This document shows positions 1-10,432 of a DNA stretch of 64,000 nucleotides, piece by piece. The DNA comes from Taklimakanibacter sp050251035 (GTDB taxonomy: Bacteria; Pseudomonadota; Alphaproteobacteria; Rhizobiales; Aestuariivirgaceae). The stretch covers positions 1 through 64,000 of the forward strand of contig JBFWNN010000006.1 in NCBI GenBank assembly GCA_050251035.1. Reading direction: 5' to 3'. Under the pieces are notes generated by a model. The model saw nothing but the letters and a program-made list of their open reading frames with translations. It made no database searches and had not been told where the DNA came from. Within the stretch, counting starts at the first letter, position 1. Each line of letters starts with the position of its first letter. A program made the translations under genes and the position numbers.

Positions 1-606
1 ATTGCCGGCAACGACAATCCGATCGCGCCGTCGATCAAATTCGCGACCAATCCCGAGCCGGTCCACACATACGATCCCGGGAAGGCCAGAGAGCTCCTGA
101 AGAAGGCCGGGCTCGACGGCGTGAAGGTGGACCTCTCCGCCGCCGACACCGCCTTCGCCGGCGCGGTGGATGCCGCATTGCTGTTCAAGGACTCGGCTGC
201 CGCGGCCGGCATCGAGATCAACGTCATTCGCGAGCCCAATGACGCCTATTGGGAGACGGTCTGGGGCAAGAAGCCGTTCATCGCCTCTTATTTCAGCGGC
301 CGGCCGGTGCAGGATCTGCAGTTCTCTCTTGCTTACACCGAGGGCGCCGCCTGGAACGAGACGAAATGGGCGAACAAGCGCTTCAACGAGCTTGCGATTC
401 AGGCGCGCGTCGAGCTCGACGAGACGAAGCGTGCGGCGCTCTATGCCGAAATGCAGCAGCTCGTTCATGACGACGGCGGCACCATCGTGCTCCTGTTCAC
501 CAACTATGTGAGCGCCCACGCCAAGGCCGTGGCGCATGGCAAGCTCGCTACCGACAAGGAGCTCGACGGCACCAAGATCGCCTCGCGCTGGTGGATGGCG
601 GAATAG
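1..606 (+). CDS. ABC transporter substrate-binding protein, peptide type (C-terminal part)
   Basis: The reading frame is open from base 1 and stops at 604-606, giving the last 201 residues; the N-terminus and signal peptide lie outside the window. The pattern (a helix with repeated Lys/Glu near YDPGKARELLKKAG, a central WETVWGKKPF segment, and a C-terminal end on a glycine-rich loop followed by a WW motif) is that of the periplasmic solute-binding protein family 5 that serves oligopeptide and dipeptide ABC importers. The gene stops 14 bases before an M24 peptidase homologue, so imported peptides or related amides are plausible substrates. The ligand cannot be deduced from this fragment. Confidence 0.8.
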   Translation: MAGNDNPIAPSIKFATNPEPVHTYDPGKARELLKKAGLDGVKVDLSAADTAFAGAVDAALLFKDSAAAAGIEINVIREPNDAYWETVWGKKPFIASYFSGRPVQDLQFSLAYTEGAAWNETKWANKRFNELAIQARVELDETKRAALYAEMQQLVHDDGGTIVLLFTNYVSAHAKAVAHGKLATDKELDGTKIASRWWMAE

Positions 607-620
607 GGCAAGAGACGAAC

Positions 621-1811
621 ATGACCGAACGCTATTTTCCGATTTCCGAGTATGAGCGGCGCTGGCAACTCGTCGAGGCCGAGATGCGCCGCCGCGGCGT
701 GGAGACGGCCGTTGTCTGGGGACGCAGCGGCGGCACCTATGACCGGGCCTCCGATGTCTATTATCTCACCAACTACTACGGCAACAATTCCGGCCAGGGC
801 TTCGACAACTCGCTGCAGAACTGCCGGGCGTTCTCCGCCGTCATCCTGAGGGCAGGCGAAAAGCCCGAGCTCATCATCGAGGAATCAACCCCGCATCTGA
901 ATCTGCTCGCGACCGAGCGCTTCAGCAGCACCTGGGATCCGGTCAGGACGGTGGCCGACCGCCTCAAGGCGCGCAAGAATAAGGGGCCGGTTGCCTTCCT
1001 CGGCACCGATTTCTTCTCCATGAAGCACTGGCGCGAGCTCGAGGCTGCGGCGCTCGGCGTCGAATGGCGGTTCGAGGACGACATCGTGCGCAAGATCCGT
1101 CGAGTCAAGAGCGCACGCGAGCTCGATGCCTATCGCGAGGGCGGGGTGATCGCCTCCAGGGCCTGCGATATCCTCATCGAAGGCTTGCTCACGGGGAAGT
1201 CGGAAGCCGAGGCAGCGGGCGATGCGGCGCGCGAGGTCGTACGCTCGGGTGGCGCCATCCACATGATCCCGATCTCGCATGGCGACAAGATCGACAATAT
1301 GTGCCGCAACCCGCTGCCGGGCTACAGCCGCGACACGCCGAAGGCCGGTGATCTGATCCGCGGTTTCGTCTATGGTCCGATGTTCCAGGGCTATTATCTC
1401 GACCCGGGACGCACGGTCGTCGCCGGTCGCAAGCCGACGCCGGCGCAACGCGAGCTCGTCGAATCCTGCGTCAGCGTGACGAACGATCTCTTGGCGGCGT
1501 TGCGGCCCGGCCTCAAGGTGAAGGAGCTGGTGGCGCTGGGCGACAGGCTCAAGGCCGACCTCAATGTCGAAGACGACGAGATGGCCAAGAAGTTCCCGCT
1601 CTATGGCCACGGCCTCGGCCTGTTCTTCGAACAGCCGATCTTCTCGGTCGCGATGGGCTATGGCGAGGACGAGTTCGTCGAAGGCATGGTGGCCGGTATC
1701 GAGGTGTTCTTCGCGCGACCCGGCGTCGGCAGCGTCGGCTTCGAGCAGAACGCCATCGTCACGTCGAGCGGCGTCGAAGTGCTGACCACCACGCCGATGC
1801 TGTGGTGGTAG
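621..1811 (+). CDS. M24 family metallopeptidase-like protein (Xaa-Pro/creatinase fold)
   Basis: 396 residues with the two-domain layout of proline peptidases and creatinases: an N-terminal creatinase-type domain of about 160 residues and a C-terminal pita-bread domain. Four of the five usual metal ligands are visible: D261 in YYLDPGRT, H330 in GHGLG, E361 in IEVFF and E375 in FEQNA. The first aspartate, expected eleven residues before D261, is V250. That makes a normal two-metal centre doubtful, and a creatinase-like or altered activity is possible. ATG at 621 was chosen over an in-frame GTG at 591 because the latter lies inside the upstream gene. It sits directly behind a peptide-binding protein gene and is probably in the same operon. 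Confidence 0.82.
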   Translation: MTERYFPISEYERRWQLVEAEMRRRGVETAVVWGRSGGTYDRASDVYYLTNYYGNNSGQGFDNSLQNCRAFSAVILRAGEKPELIIEESTPHLNLLATERFSSTWDPVRTVADRLKARKNKGPVAFLGTDFFSMKHWRELEAAALGVEWRFEDDIVRKIRRVKSARELDAYREGGVIASRACDILIEGLLTGKSEAEAAGDAAREVVRSGGAIHMIPISHGDKIDNMCRNPLPGYSRDTPKAGDLIRGFVYGPMFQGYYLDPGRTVVAGRKPTPAQRELVESCVSVTNDLLAALRPGLKVKELVALGDRLKADLNVEDDEMAKKFPLYGHGLGLFFEQPIFSVAMGYGEDEFVEGMVAGIEVFFARPGVGSVGFEQNAIVTSSGVEVLTTTPMLWW

Positions 1812-1835
1812 CCGCGGCGACGGGAATAGATCTCG

Positions 1836-2819
1836 TCACGATGCCAGGCCGCGGGTCTTCTCGACCAGGGTCTTCGCGACGATGTCGAACGCGCCATATT
1901 GCTCAAGGAGCATGCGGCGCGCCAGCCGCCGGGCATGCTCGACGCCGTTCACCTTGGCATTGCCGAGCTCGCGCCTCATCCGCTCGCCGCTCTTCGAGGA
2001 GAGATGCCAGGTATTGCCCCCGGGATTGCATTCCAGGACATGGAGGTCGCGCGTCGCCTCGTCGCGGATCACGTCGCAACCCAGAAGCGGAATGTCGGGA
2101 AACTGGGCGTGCACCCGTTCCGCCATGTGCCGGATATCGGCATCGCTTGCGAGCCGCCGGTGCTTCGCGCCGCTTTGCGTGGCGATCGCGGTACGTTCGA
2201 TCTCCTCGTCGGGGGCGGTGAGAGCGCAGCGTGGCATCGTCAGGCTGCAATGCGTCAAATGGATGATCCGGCCGAGGAAGGTCTGGACCCTGTAATATGA
2301 GGGATAAGCGCCGGTATCGACGAATCTCTGCACCAGATAACCCTCGCGCGCCTCGTGAATAGGGTGGTCGCGGGGGAAATCGCGGGGCTGCAGGCGTTCG
2401 AGCCGGTGGCGCCGGAAGAGCTGGACGCCCGTCCCACGCGATGTGAGATCGAGATCCATGGGCTTGATGATCACGAACTCACCGAACAGCAGCGGGTCGA
2501 GCGTCATCCCGAAGCGGAAGGGCAGCATCGGCGGCGTCGGTATTCCGGCTTTGCGAAAGGTCTCGTATTGGGCGAATTTCGCGATCTGGGTGTTCCTGAG
2601 GACCGTGCCGCGTTTGATCTGTAGCCGGTAATCGGACATGAGCGCCACGACGAGGGTCGGCCACATCCAGGCGAGGCCCGGCAATTGCGCCATGGAGCTG
2701 TCGGCCAGGGCATAGACGGTGATGTCCTTGTCGATCGCCGTCACCTTGCGGGCGATTTCCTTGAAGTCCCGGTCATATTCGGGGCCTCGGTGAATGAGGA
2801 TCAGGTTTCGCTTGGCCAT
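1836..2819 (-). CDS. ATP-grasp domain protein of unknown substrate
   Basis: 327 residues. ATP-grasp features are visible: a lysine in FVIIKPMDLDLTSRG, a VQRFVDTG strand, and the metal-binding tail GCDVIRDEATRDLHVLECNPGGN-like segment near residue 260, where E and N normally coordinate magnesium. These folds ligate a carboxylate to an amine using ATP. The N-terminus (LILIHRGPEYDRDFKEIA) resembles the pre-ATP-grasp lobe. Substrate cannot be predicted: no partner gene for glutathione, lysine or peptide-tag synthesis lies nearby. The gene is convergent with the M24 peptidase. The start is the ATG at 2819, with no better upstream option seen. Confidence 0.7.
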   Translation of the reverse strand: MAKRNLILIHRGPEYDRDFKEIARKVTAIDKDITVYALADSSMAQLPGLAWMWPTLVVALMSDYRLQIKRGTVLRNTQIAKFAQYETFRKAGIPTPPMLPFRFGMTLDPLLFGEFVIIKPMDLDLTSRGTGVQLFRRHRLERLQPRDFPRDHPIHEAREGYLVQRFVDTGAYPSYYRVQTFLGRIIHLTHCSLTMPRCALTAPDEEIERTAIATQSGAKHRRLASDADIRHMAERVHAQFPDIPLLGCDVIRDEATRDLHVLECNPGGNTWHLSSKSGERMRRELGNAKVNGVEHARRLARRMLLEQYGAFDIVAKTLVEKTRGLAS

Positions 2820-2854
2820 CGGCCCTGCTCAGCCACGCGCCGGCGGAAGCCGTC

Positions 2855-3337
2855 TCAATCCGATTTCGTGCCGACGCGGTTCAGATAGGCTCTGATGCCA
2901 TGATAATAGTTGACCAGGGCTTCCTTGTAGAGGGCATCGGCCTTGGCGAAGTCAGCCGCGCTGATCCGGTGCCGCTTGAGCTGACGCTGGGCTTTCTTGT
3001 AGGCGCCGACAGCCTGGCGGCGGCCCTTTTCCATGAACCGCCGGAACAATTCGAGCTGCCAGGGCGTGGGCTCGCCGAGCGCCACCTCCCTGAGCGATAC
3101 ACCATTGAGCGGGTTGGCGCCTTCGGCGGCCGCTCCCATCCCCTCATAGTCGACGATCGCCGGACATTGGCCGGCCTTGAGGCTGATCGCGGCGCAGGCC
3201 TTGCCGCAGGATTGCGTCAGGCTGGCATCGCAGCAATTGCAAAAGCCCATGGCCGCGGATCTGTCGGACAGTCCAAAGCCAAGCACCACCGCCAAAACGG
3301 CGCCCAGCGCCAATAAACGCCCCATCCCCAACCCCAT
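2855..3337 (-). CDS. Small exported cysteine-rich hypothetical protein
   Basis: I do not recognise the family. Starting at the ATG at 3337 the product has 160 residues with a clear N-terminal signal segment (GRLLALGAVLAVVLGFGL). The mature part begins with a cysteine cluster: FCNCC, then SC, AC and QC, six cysteines within about 25 residues. The rest is mostly helical and basic (RRFMEKGRRQAVGAYKKAQRQLKRH). An in-frame start at 3412 would add 25 residues with no signal-peptide character. The cysteines suggest periplasmic disulfides or metal binding. It lies 35 bases upstream of the ATP-grasp gene on the same strand, so the two may be co-transcribed. Confidence 0.6.
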   Translation of the reverse strand: MGLGMGRLLALGAVLAVVLGFGLSDRSAAMGFCNCCDASLTQSCGKACAAISLKAGQCPAIVDYEGMGAAAEGANPLNGVSLREVALGEPTPWQLELFRRFMEKGRRQAVGAYKKAQRQLKRHRISAADFAKADALYKEALVNYYHGIRAYLNRVGTKSD

Positions 3338-3432
3338 TTTGCCAGTTCTTCGTGTCGATGTTGACCTTAGCGGCAAAGTCCCCCGCCGCAAAGACCGTTG
3401 ACCACGGCTCATCCAGCCGCTTGGATGCGCCG

Positions 3433-3894
3433 ATGACCGACATTTTGTTCTACCACCTGGAGCGGCAGCCGCTCGAACGCGTGCTGCCGCAGCTTCTGGA
3501 ACGCACTTTGGAGCGCGGTTGGCGCGCCGTGATCGAGACCGATTCGGACGACCGGGTCGAGGCGCTGTCCACCATGCTGTGGACCTATACGGAAGAAGGG
3601 TTCCTGCCCCATGGCACCGTCAGGGACGGCCATGGCGAGGACCAGCCGGTCTGGATCACCGCCGCCAACGACAACCCGAACCAGGCGTCCGTGCGCTTCT
3701 TTGTCGGTGGTGCCGAGCCTACGACCTTTGCCGGGCTGGAACGCGTCGTGCTGCTGTTCGACGGCGCCGATACCGACGCGGTCGAGCGCGCCCGCCGCGT
3801 CTGGAAGGCGGCGAAAGGCCAGGGCCACGAGGTGAGCTACTGGCAGCAGGACGAGCGCGGCCGCTGGCAGAACAAGGCCAAGGGTTCGGGCTGA
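3433..3894 (+). CDS. holC: DNA polymerase III subunit chi
   Basis: 153 residues matching the HolC/chi family: an N-terminal ILFYHLERQPLERVLPQLLERTLERGWRA helix-strand unit, a central LWTYTEEGFLPHG motif and the strand ERVVLLFDG. Chi links the clamp-loader complex to single-stranded DNA-binding protein at the replication fork. The start is the ATG at 3433; an in-frame ATG at 3352 would add 27 unlike residues and overlap the divergent gene. In many alphaproteobacteria holC follows pepA, which is absent here, so the gene stands alone. Length is usual for the alphaproteobacterial form. Confidence 0.85.
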   Translation: MTDILFYHLERQPLERVLPQLLERTLERGWRAVIETDSDDRVEALSTMLWTYTEEGFLPHGTVRDGHGEDQPVWITAANDNPNQASVRFFVGGAEPTTFAGLERVVLLFDGADTDAVERARRVWKAAKGQGHEVSYWQQDERGRWQNKAKGSG

Positions 3895-3898
3895 GGGA

Positions 3899-4579
3899 TC
3901 AGAAGCGCAGGATCCTGATCCAGCGCGCCACGTCGATCAGGCTCATCAGCGCCGACGCGACATAGGTGAAGGCCGCCGCGCGCAGCACCTGGCGCGCGCC
4001 CTTCATGTCCTCGGGCCGGATATAGTGAGTGAGGACAGGCAGCGCCCGCTTGAAGCTCGCATCGAATTCCGTCGGCAGCGTCACGATATGGAGGACGATG
4101 GTGGAGGCCAATATCGCCAGGCCGGCGACGAGCTCGAAGGCGAGCACGAGCGGCGAACGTGTGAGGGCGAAGACGAGGGGTGTTGCCAGGAGCAGGGCGC
4201 TGCCGACCCGTTCGATCACGATGCCATAGCCGACCAGCCGCTGGCGCAGCCGCAAAGGAGCATAGCCTTCCTTGTCCTGCAGCGCATGCGCCGCCTCATG
4301 CGCCGCGATCGCTATGGCGGTGACCGACCTGCCGGTGAAATTGCTTTTGTTGAGGCGCACGGCCTTGTCGATGGGGCTGTAATGGTCGCCGCCGTCGATC
4401 GCCTCGACCTTGACCGCGGGGAGGCCCGCCTCGTCGAGCAGATGGCGCGCGAGTTCGCCGCCGGTGCCGGGGAAATCGGCGCGCTCCCCGGCATGGCGCG
4501 CCATGGTTCGCCTGATCCAGATCTGCGGCCCGAAGATGAGACCGAGAAGTGCTGCGATTCCGAGTGCGATGAAGATCAT
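3899..4579 (-). CDS. Membrane zinc metallopeptidase (YugP / Zn_peptidase_2 family)
   Basis: 226 residues. An N-terminal membrane segment (IFIALGIAALLGLIFGPQIW) is followed by the zinc motif HEAAH at residues 94-98, and by two or three further hydrophobic segments around residues 115-165. This is the layout of the YugP family of neutral zinc peptidases, membrane-anchored enzymes of poorly known substrate. It is convergent with holC, leaving only 4 bases between the stop codons. The start ATG at 4579 opens a short divergent region shared with the cyclase gene. Confidence 0.8.
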   Translation of the reverse strand: MIFIALGIAALLGLIFGPQIWIRRTMARHAGERADFPGTGGELARHLLDEAGLPAVKVEAIDGGDHYSPIDKAVRLNKSNFTGRSVTAIAIAAHEAAHALQDKEGYAPLRLRQRLVGYGIVIERVGSALLLATPLVFALTRSPLVLAFELVAGLAILASTIVLHIVTLPTEFDASFKRALPVLTHYIRPEDMKGARQVLRAAAFTYVASALMSLIDVARWIRILRF

Positions 4580-4700
4580 GTGCCGGACGTTATACTATTT
4601 CTTCTTGGCAGAAGCCCGACGACCTGCCTAGCATGCCGTCATTACCTACCACATAGCCGAAACCATAACCCCATACGTAAACGTAGGAGCGGAGGACATC

Positions 4701-5528
4701 ATGTGCGTAGCCGGATGCATGGCAACAGTTGCCGAGACTGTTTCGCGCCGCGGTCTGTTCAAGGCGGCGGGGACGACCGCCGCCTTGGGGGCCATGTCGG
4801 CCTTCAGCCCGTTCGCGGCCCAGGCGGCGACGATGAGCTTTTCCAAGGTCGTCGACCTGACACATGTGCTGTGGCCCGATTTTCCGACCTTCACCGGCAA
4901 GCCGCAGCTCAAGCTGGAAGTGATGTACGTTTTCGAGAAGGACGGCTGGAACGAGAACCAGTGGCATCTGATCGAGCATACCGGCACGCATATGGACGCG
5001 CCGTTGCACTTCTCCGCCAAGGACAAGGGAGCCGACGCGTCCGCCCTTCCGGCCGAGACGCTGGTGGCGCCCCTGTGCGTGGTGAACATCGCGGAGCGGG
5101 CGGCGAAGGACGCGGACACGCAGCTCACCGCCGATGACATCAAGGCCTGGGAAGCCAAGAACGGTCCCTTGCCGGACGGTGCCGCGGTGGCGATGAATTC
5201 GGGCTGGGACCAGCATGTGAAGACCGACAAGTTCCGCAATGCCGACAAGGATGGCGTGATGCACTTCCCGGGCTTCCACCCGGATGCCGCCGCTTTGCTG
5301 CTCGAGCGCAAGGTGGTCGGCATCGTCGTCGATTCGCTGTCGCTCGATCACGGTCCGTCCAAGGACTTCGCCACGCATTACCGCTGGCTGCCGGCGGGAC
5401 GCTGGGGCCTCGAATGCGCCGCCAATCTGGGCCAGGTGCCGGAAAAGGGCGCTGTGATCGTGGTCGGCGGTCCCAAGATCCTGGGTGCCACCGGCGGCAT
5501 GACGCGCGCTTTCGCGCTCCTGCCGTAA
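4701..5528 (+). CDS. Cyclase family protein (kynurenine formamidase-like), Tat-exported
   Basis: 275 residues. A twin-arginine signal is visible at residues 15-23 (SRRGLFKAA), followed by a hydrophobic stretch and an AQA-A cleavage site, so the folded protein should go to the periplasm. The cyclase-family metal motif HTGTHMD lies at residues 93-99, with further conserved parts GFHPDAAALLLERKVVGI and DSLSLDHGPS. Family members are metal-dependent amide or lactone hydrolases such as kynurenine formamidase and isatin hydrolase. Export argues against the tryptophan pathway role. A good ribosome site (GGAGCGGAGGA) precedes 4701. Confidence 0.82.
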   Translation: MCVAGCMATVAETVSRRGLFKAAGTTAALGAMSAFSPFAAQAATMSFSKVVDLTHVLWPDFPTFTGKPQLKLEVMYVFEKDGWNENQWHLIEHTGTHMDAPLHFSAKDKGADASALPAETLVAPLCVVNIAERAAKDADTQLTADDIKAWEAKNGPLPDGAAVAMNSGWDQHVKTDKFRNADKDGVMHFPGFHPDAAALLLERKVVGIVVDSLSLDHGPSKDFATHYRWLPAGRWGLECAANLGQVPEKGAVIVVGGPKILGATGGMTRAFALLP

Positions 5529-5534
5529 CGGCCG

Positions 5535-5719
5535 TCAGACGACCAGCAGCCCCTGGCATTCGGCGACGCCGACTGTCGCCCGCGTACCGGCATTGAAGTC
5601 GAGGAAATCGGCTTCGATGCCGTCTCTGAAGATCAGGCGTGCTCGGCCATTTCGGAAACGAGCGTCATCGGGCAGGCTAGCCGCTTGGAATCTGATCGGC
5701 TGAGCCTTCGCCGGCCGTA
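5535..5719 (-). other. Possible short coding remnant or start-less small gene
   Basis: Between the ABC-F stop and the cyclase gene, one minus-strand frame stays open for about 60 codons and ends at TGA (5535-5537). Its codon use is GC-rich at third positions like real genes here, and the deduced tail (RLIFRDGIEADFLDF and then TVGVAECQG) looks protein-like. No ATG, GTG or TTG start with a ribosome site lies between 5719 and the tail. It could be a decayed gene end or chance coding. Confidence 0.25.
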
Positions 5720-7579
<1,860 letters not shown>

Positions 7580-7650
7580 GGGCGGGCTGTTTAGCCGCAA
7601 TCAAAGCCATTGTCATTCTTTAGGTGCGGTGCACAATAGCCCTTAGGTTG

Positions 7651-7697
7651 GCGCGCGATCGGACGGAAAACCGGTGTCCACTTTTCCTGATCGCGCG
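7651..7697. repeat. Rhizobial-type intergenic palindrome
   Basis: Outer arms CGCGCGATC (7652-7660) and GATCGCGCG (7689-7697) enclose a core with GGAAAACCGG and CCACTTTTCC. The arms pair perfectly over 9 bases. From memory, the core resembles the abundant palindromic intergenic repeats of Rhizobiales genomes. It lies about 20 bases upstream of ppc and could affect mRNA stability or expression of that gene. Confidence 0.7.
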
Positions 7698-7717
7698 TTG
7701 GCGGGAGGACAGCCTCA

Positions 7718-10432
7718 ATGGCAGACACGACCCGGCATATTTTGCCCGTCGACGGCGGCTATGTGGACGAGATCACTGTCCTTTTGCGCGACTTGTTGCG
7801 CCGGGTGATCCGCGAGCGGGCGCCCAAGGTCCTCGCCATCATCGACAATCCCGAAGATGCCCGCTCGATCAAGCCGGACCTGATCGCGCCCGCTCTCCAG
7901 GTCATCGGCATCTGGCTGCAGCTTCTGAACATCGCCGAGGAGAACGCCGCCATGCGCTCGAGACGAAGGCTCGAGACGATGGGCGGCAACGACCAGATCC
8001 TGGGGTCCTTCTCCAATGCCTTCGCCACCATCGCCGCCGCCGGCGCCACAGGCGAGGCGGTGGCCAAGGCACTCGAGACGGCCGAAGCCGGCCCCACCAT
8101 CACCGCGCACCCGACCGAGGCGAAGCGCGTGACGGTGCTCGAGATCCATCGGCGCATCTATCTGCGTCTCTATGATCTCGAAAGCCCGCGCTGGACCCCA
8201 CGCGAGCGCGAAGCTCTCATCCGGCAATTGCGCAACGACATCGACCTCCTGTGGCTGACGGGCGAGATCAGGCTCGAAAAGCCGACGGTCGAGGCCGAGG
8301 TCGCCTGGGGCCTGCATTTCTTCCGCGAAACCCTGTTCGACCGCACGCCGCAGCTCTGCGAATTGCTGGAAGGGGCGCTGGCGCGCCACTATCCCGAGCA
8401 ACCGATCAGGGTGTGCCCCCCGGTCAGGTTCTATTCCTGGATCGGCGGCGACCGCGACGGCAATCCCTATGTGACGGCGGCGACGACGCGCTGGGCCTTG
8501 CGCGAGAATGCCAGGGCGGCCATCGAGCGGCTCGATAAAAGGCTCGAATATCTGGCCCAGATCGTGTCGGTGTCCGAGCGGGAAGCGGATGTGCCGGAGG
8601 CGTTCCGCGCCCGCGTGACGCGCGAGATCGCGCATGCGGGCGATGACGGTGTTGCCGGGCGCAATCGCGGCGAGCCCTTCCGCCAGTATTTCTCGGCGCT
8701 GCGGTCGCGGCTCGCGGCGACGCGGAGCCCGACGGAGTTCCCGGAGCGGAAGCCCTTCGCCGATCCGGACGAACTTGCCGAAGCCATCCATCATGCCGAG
8801 CGCACGCTCGCCCAGATGCGTGCGACCGCGATCGCAGCCTTCACGGTGCGGCCGGTGCGCTGGGAAGTCGAGATCTTCGGCTTCCGCACCATGAGCCTCG
8901 ACCTGCGCCAGAACACGACGGTCATCAACCGGGTGCTGGCCGAGCTGTGGCAGAAATTCAACCCGACCGCCAAGCGCGAGCCGCCGCAGCCGGAATCACC
9001 CGAATGGGCGAAATGGGTATTGGCCGAGCTCAAGAAACCGATGGGCTTCCTGCCTCTGTTCCAGGACCTTTCGGAAGAAGCCAGGGAAACACTCGATCTC
9101 CTGAGTCTCATCCGCGCATCGCTCGACGGCGCCGACGCCAAGGCGACGGGCGCCTTCGTCCTCTCCATGACGCGCAGCGCCACCGACATATTGGGCCTCT
9201 ACCTCCTTGCCAAATATAGCGGGCTCTTCACCGATGCCGCCTCGCGCGAAAGCTCGCGGCTCGCCATCGTGCCGTTGTTCGAGACCATCGACGACCTCCA
9301 GCGCGCTCCCGGCATCATGGCGGAGCTGTTCACGATCCCGATGATCCGCCGCACCGTCAAGGCGCAGGGCGGCCGCCAGGAGATCATGCTGGGCTATTCC
9401 GACTCGAACAAGGACGGCGGCTTCTTCTGCGCCAGCTTCGAGCTCTATGAGACGCAGCGCCGCCTTCTCCAGGTCGCCCGCAGCGCCGGCATCGAGATCA
9501 GCTTCTTCCATGGCCGCGGCGGCTCGGTCAGCCGGGGCGGGGCGCCGACGGGGCGCGCCATCGCCGCTCAGCCCGCGGGAACGGTGGGCGGGCGTCTGCG
9601 CGTCACCGAGCAGGGCGAGGTGGTGTCGTCCAAATTCGCCAATCGCGGCACCGCGCTCTATCAGCTGGAAGTGCTGGCCTCGAGCGTGCTGGTCCATACG
9701 CTGAAGTCGGCGAAGGAGAGCGAGTTGCGCCTGGTGCCCGCGCATCAGGCTGCTGTCGAAGCCATCGCCGCCGCCTCGTTCAAGGCCTATCGCGGCTTCG
9801 CCGAGGATCCGGGCCTCATCGATTATTTCCAGGCCGCGAGTCCGGTCGAGGAATTGTCGCTGCTCAAGATGGGGTCGCGGCCGGCGCGCCGCTTCGGCGC
9901 CAAGGGTGTGGAAGACCTGCGCGCCATACCTTGGGTCTTCGCCTGGAGCCAGAACCGGCACGTCGTCACCGGCTGGTATGGGCTGGGCTCGGCGCTCGAC
10001 CACTATGCCGCCGAGCATGGTGATGCGGGTTTGGCGCTGCTCAAGGAGATGTTCGTGCGCTCGCGCGGTTTCCGGCTGGCCATCGACGAGGTCGAGAAGT
10101 CGCTCTACCTCGCCGATATGGAGATCGCCGGCCTCTATGCCGGGCTGGTGCCCGACCGCAAGGCGGCCAGGCGCATCCTCACGCGCATCCAGGCGGAGCA
10201 TGCGCTCACCCGCGAGAAGGTGCTCGTCCTTTCCGGCGCCAAGGGGTTATGCGTTCGCTTTCCCGGCTTTCGCCGCCGCTTCGACCGGGTGCGTCCGATG
10301 ATCGACCAGACCAATCGCTGGCAGGTCGATCTCCTGAAGGACGCGCGCGCCGGCCAGCACAAGGACAAGGCGCTGACGCCGCTCCTCATGACCATGAACT
10401 GCATCGCCGCAGGGCTGGGCTGGACCGGGTGA
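7718..10432 (+). CDS. ppc: Phosphoenolpyruvate carboxylase
   Basis: 904 residues, the full bacterial length. The first catalytic motif is TAHPTEAKR with H131. GGDRDGNP follows near residue 245, and FHGRGGSVSRGG carries H598 with the mobile glycine loop. The protein ends in TG after a short variant tail (AAGLGWTG). The enzyme carboxylates PEP to oxaloacetate, an anaplerotic supply to the TCA cycle in the cytosol. A ribosome site (GGGAGGA) precedes ATG 7718. Its stop overlaps the GTG of a formyltransferase-like gene, so the two are probably translated together. Confidence 0.97.
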   Translation: MADTTRHILPVDGGYVDEITVLLRDLLRRVIRERAPKVLAIIDNPEDARSIKPDLIAPALQVIGIWLQLLNIAEENAAMRSRRRLETMGGNDQILGSFSNAFATIAAAGATGEAVAKALETAEAGPTITAHPTEAKRVTVLEIHRRIYLRLYDLESPRWTPREREALIRQLRNDIDLLWLTGEIRLEKPTVEAEVAWGLHFFRETLFDRTPQLCELLEGALARHYPEQPIRVCPPVRFYSWIGGDRDGNPYVTAATTRWALRENARAAIERLDKRLEYLAQIVSVSEREADVPEAFRARVTREIAHAGDDGVAGRNRGEPFRQYFSALRSRLAATRSPTEFPERKPFADPDELAEAIHHAERTLAQMRATAIAAFTVRPVRWEVEIFGFRTMSLDLRQNTTVINRVLAELWQKFNPTAKREPPQPESPEWAKWVLAELKKPMGFLPLFQDLSEEARETLDLLSLIRASLDGADAKATGAFVLSMTRSATDILGLYLLAKYSGLFTDAASRESSRLAIVPLFETIDDLQRAPGIMAELFTIPMIRRTVKAQGGRQEIMLGYSDSNKDGGFFCASFELYETQRRLLQVARSAGIEISFFHGRGGSVSRGGAPTGRAIAAQPAGTVGGRLRVTEQGEVVSSKFANRGTALYQLEVLASSVLVHTLKSAKESELRLVPAHQAAVEAIAAASFKAYRGFAEDPGLIDYFQAASPVEELSLLKMGSRPARRFGAKGVEDLRAIPWVFAWSQNRHVVTGWYGLGSALDHYAAEHGDAGLALLKEMFVRSRGFRLAIDEVEKSLYLADMEIAGLYAGLVPDRKAARRILTRIQAEHALTREKVLVLSGAKGLCVRFPGFRRRFDRVRPMIDQTNRWQVDLLKDARAGQHKDKALTPLLMTMNCIAAGLGWTG

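Noticed and set aside
591..620. GTG at 591 as start of the M24 gene
   Set aside because: It overlaps the end of the binding protein gene and lacks a ribosome site; ATG 621 fits the family start.
1802..2221. Long plus-strand frame opposite the ATP-grasp gene
   Set aside because: Antisense shadow with low-complexity Arg/Ser composition.
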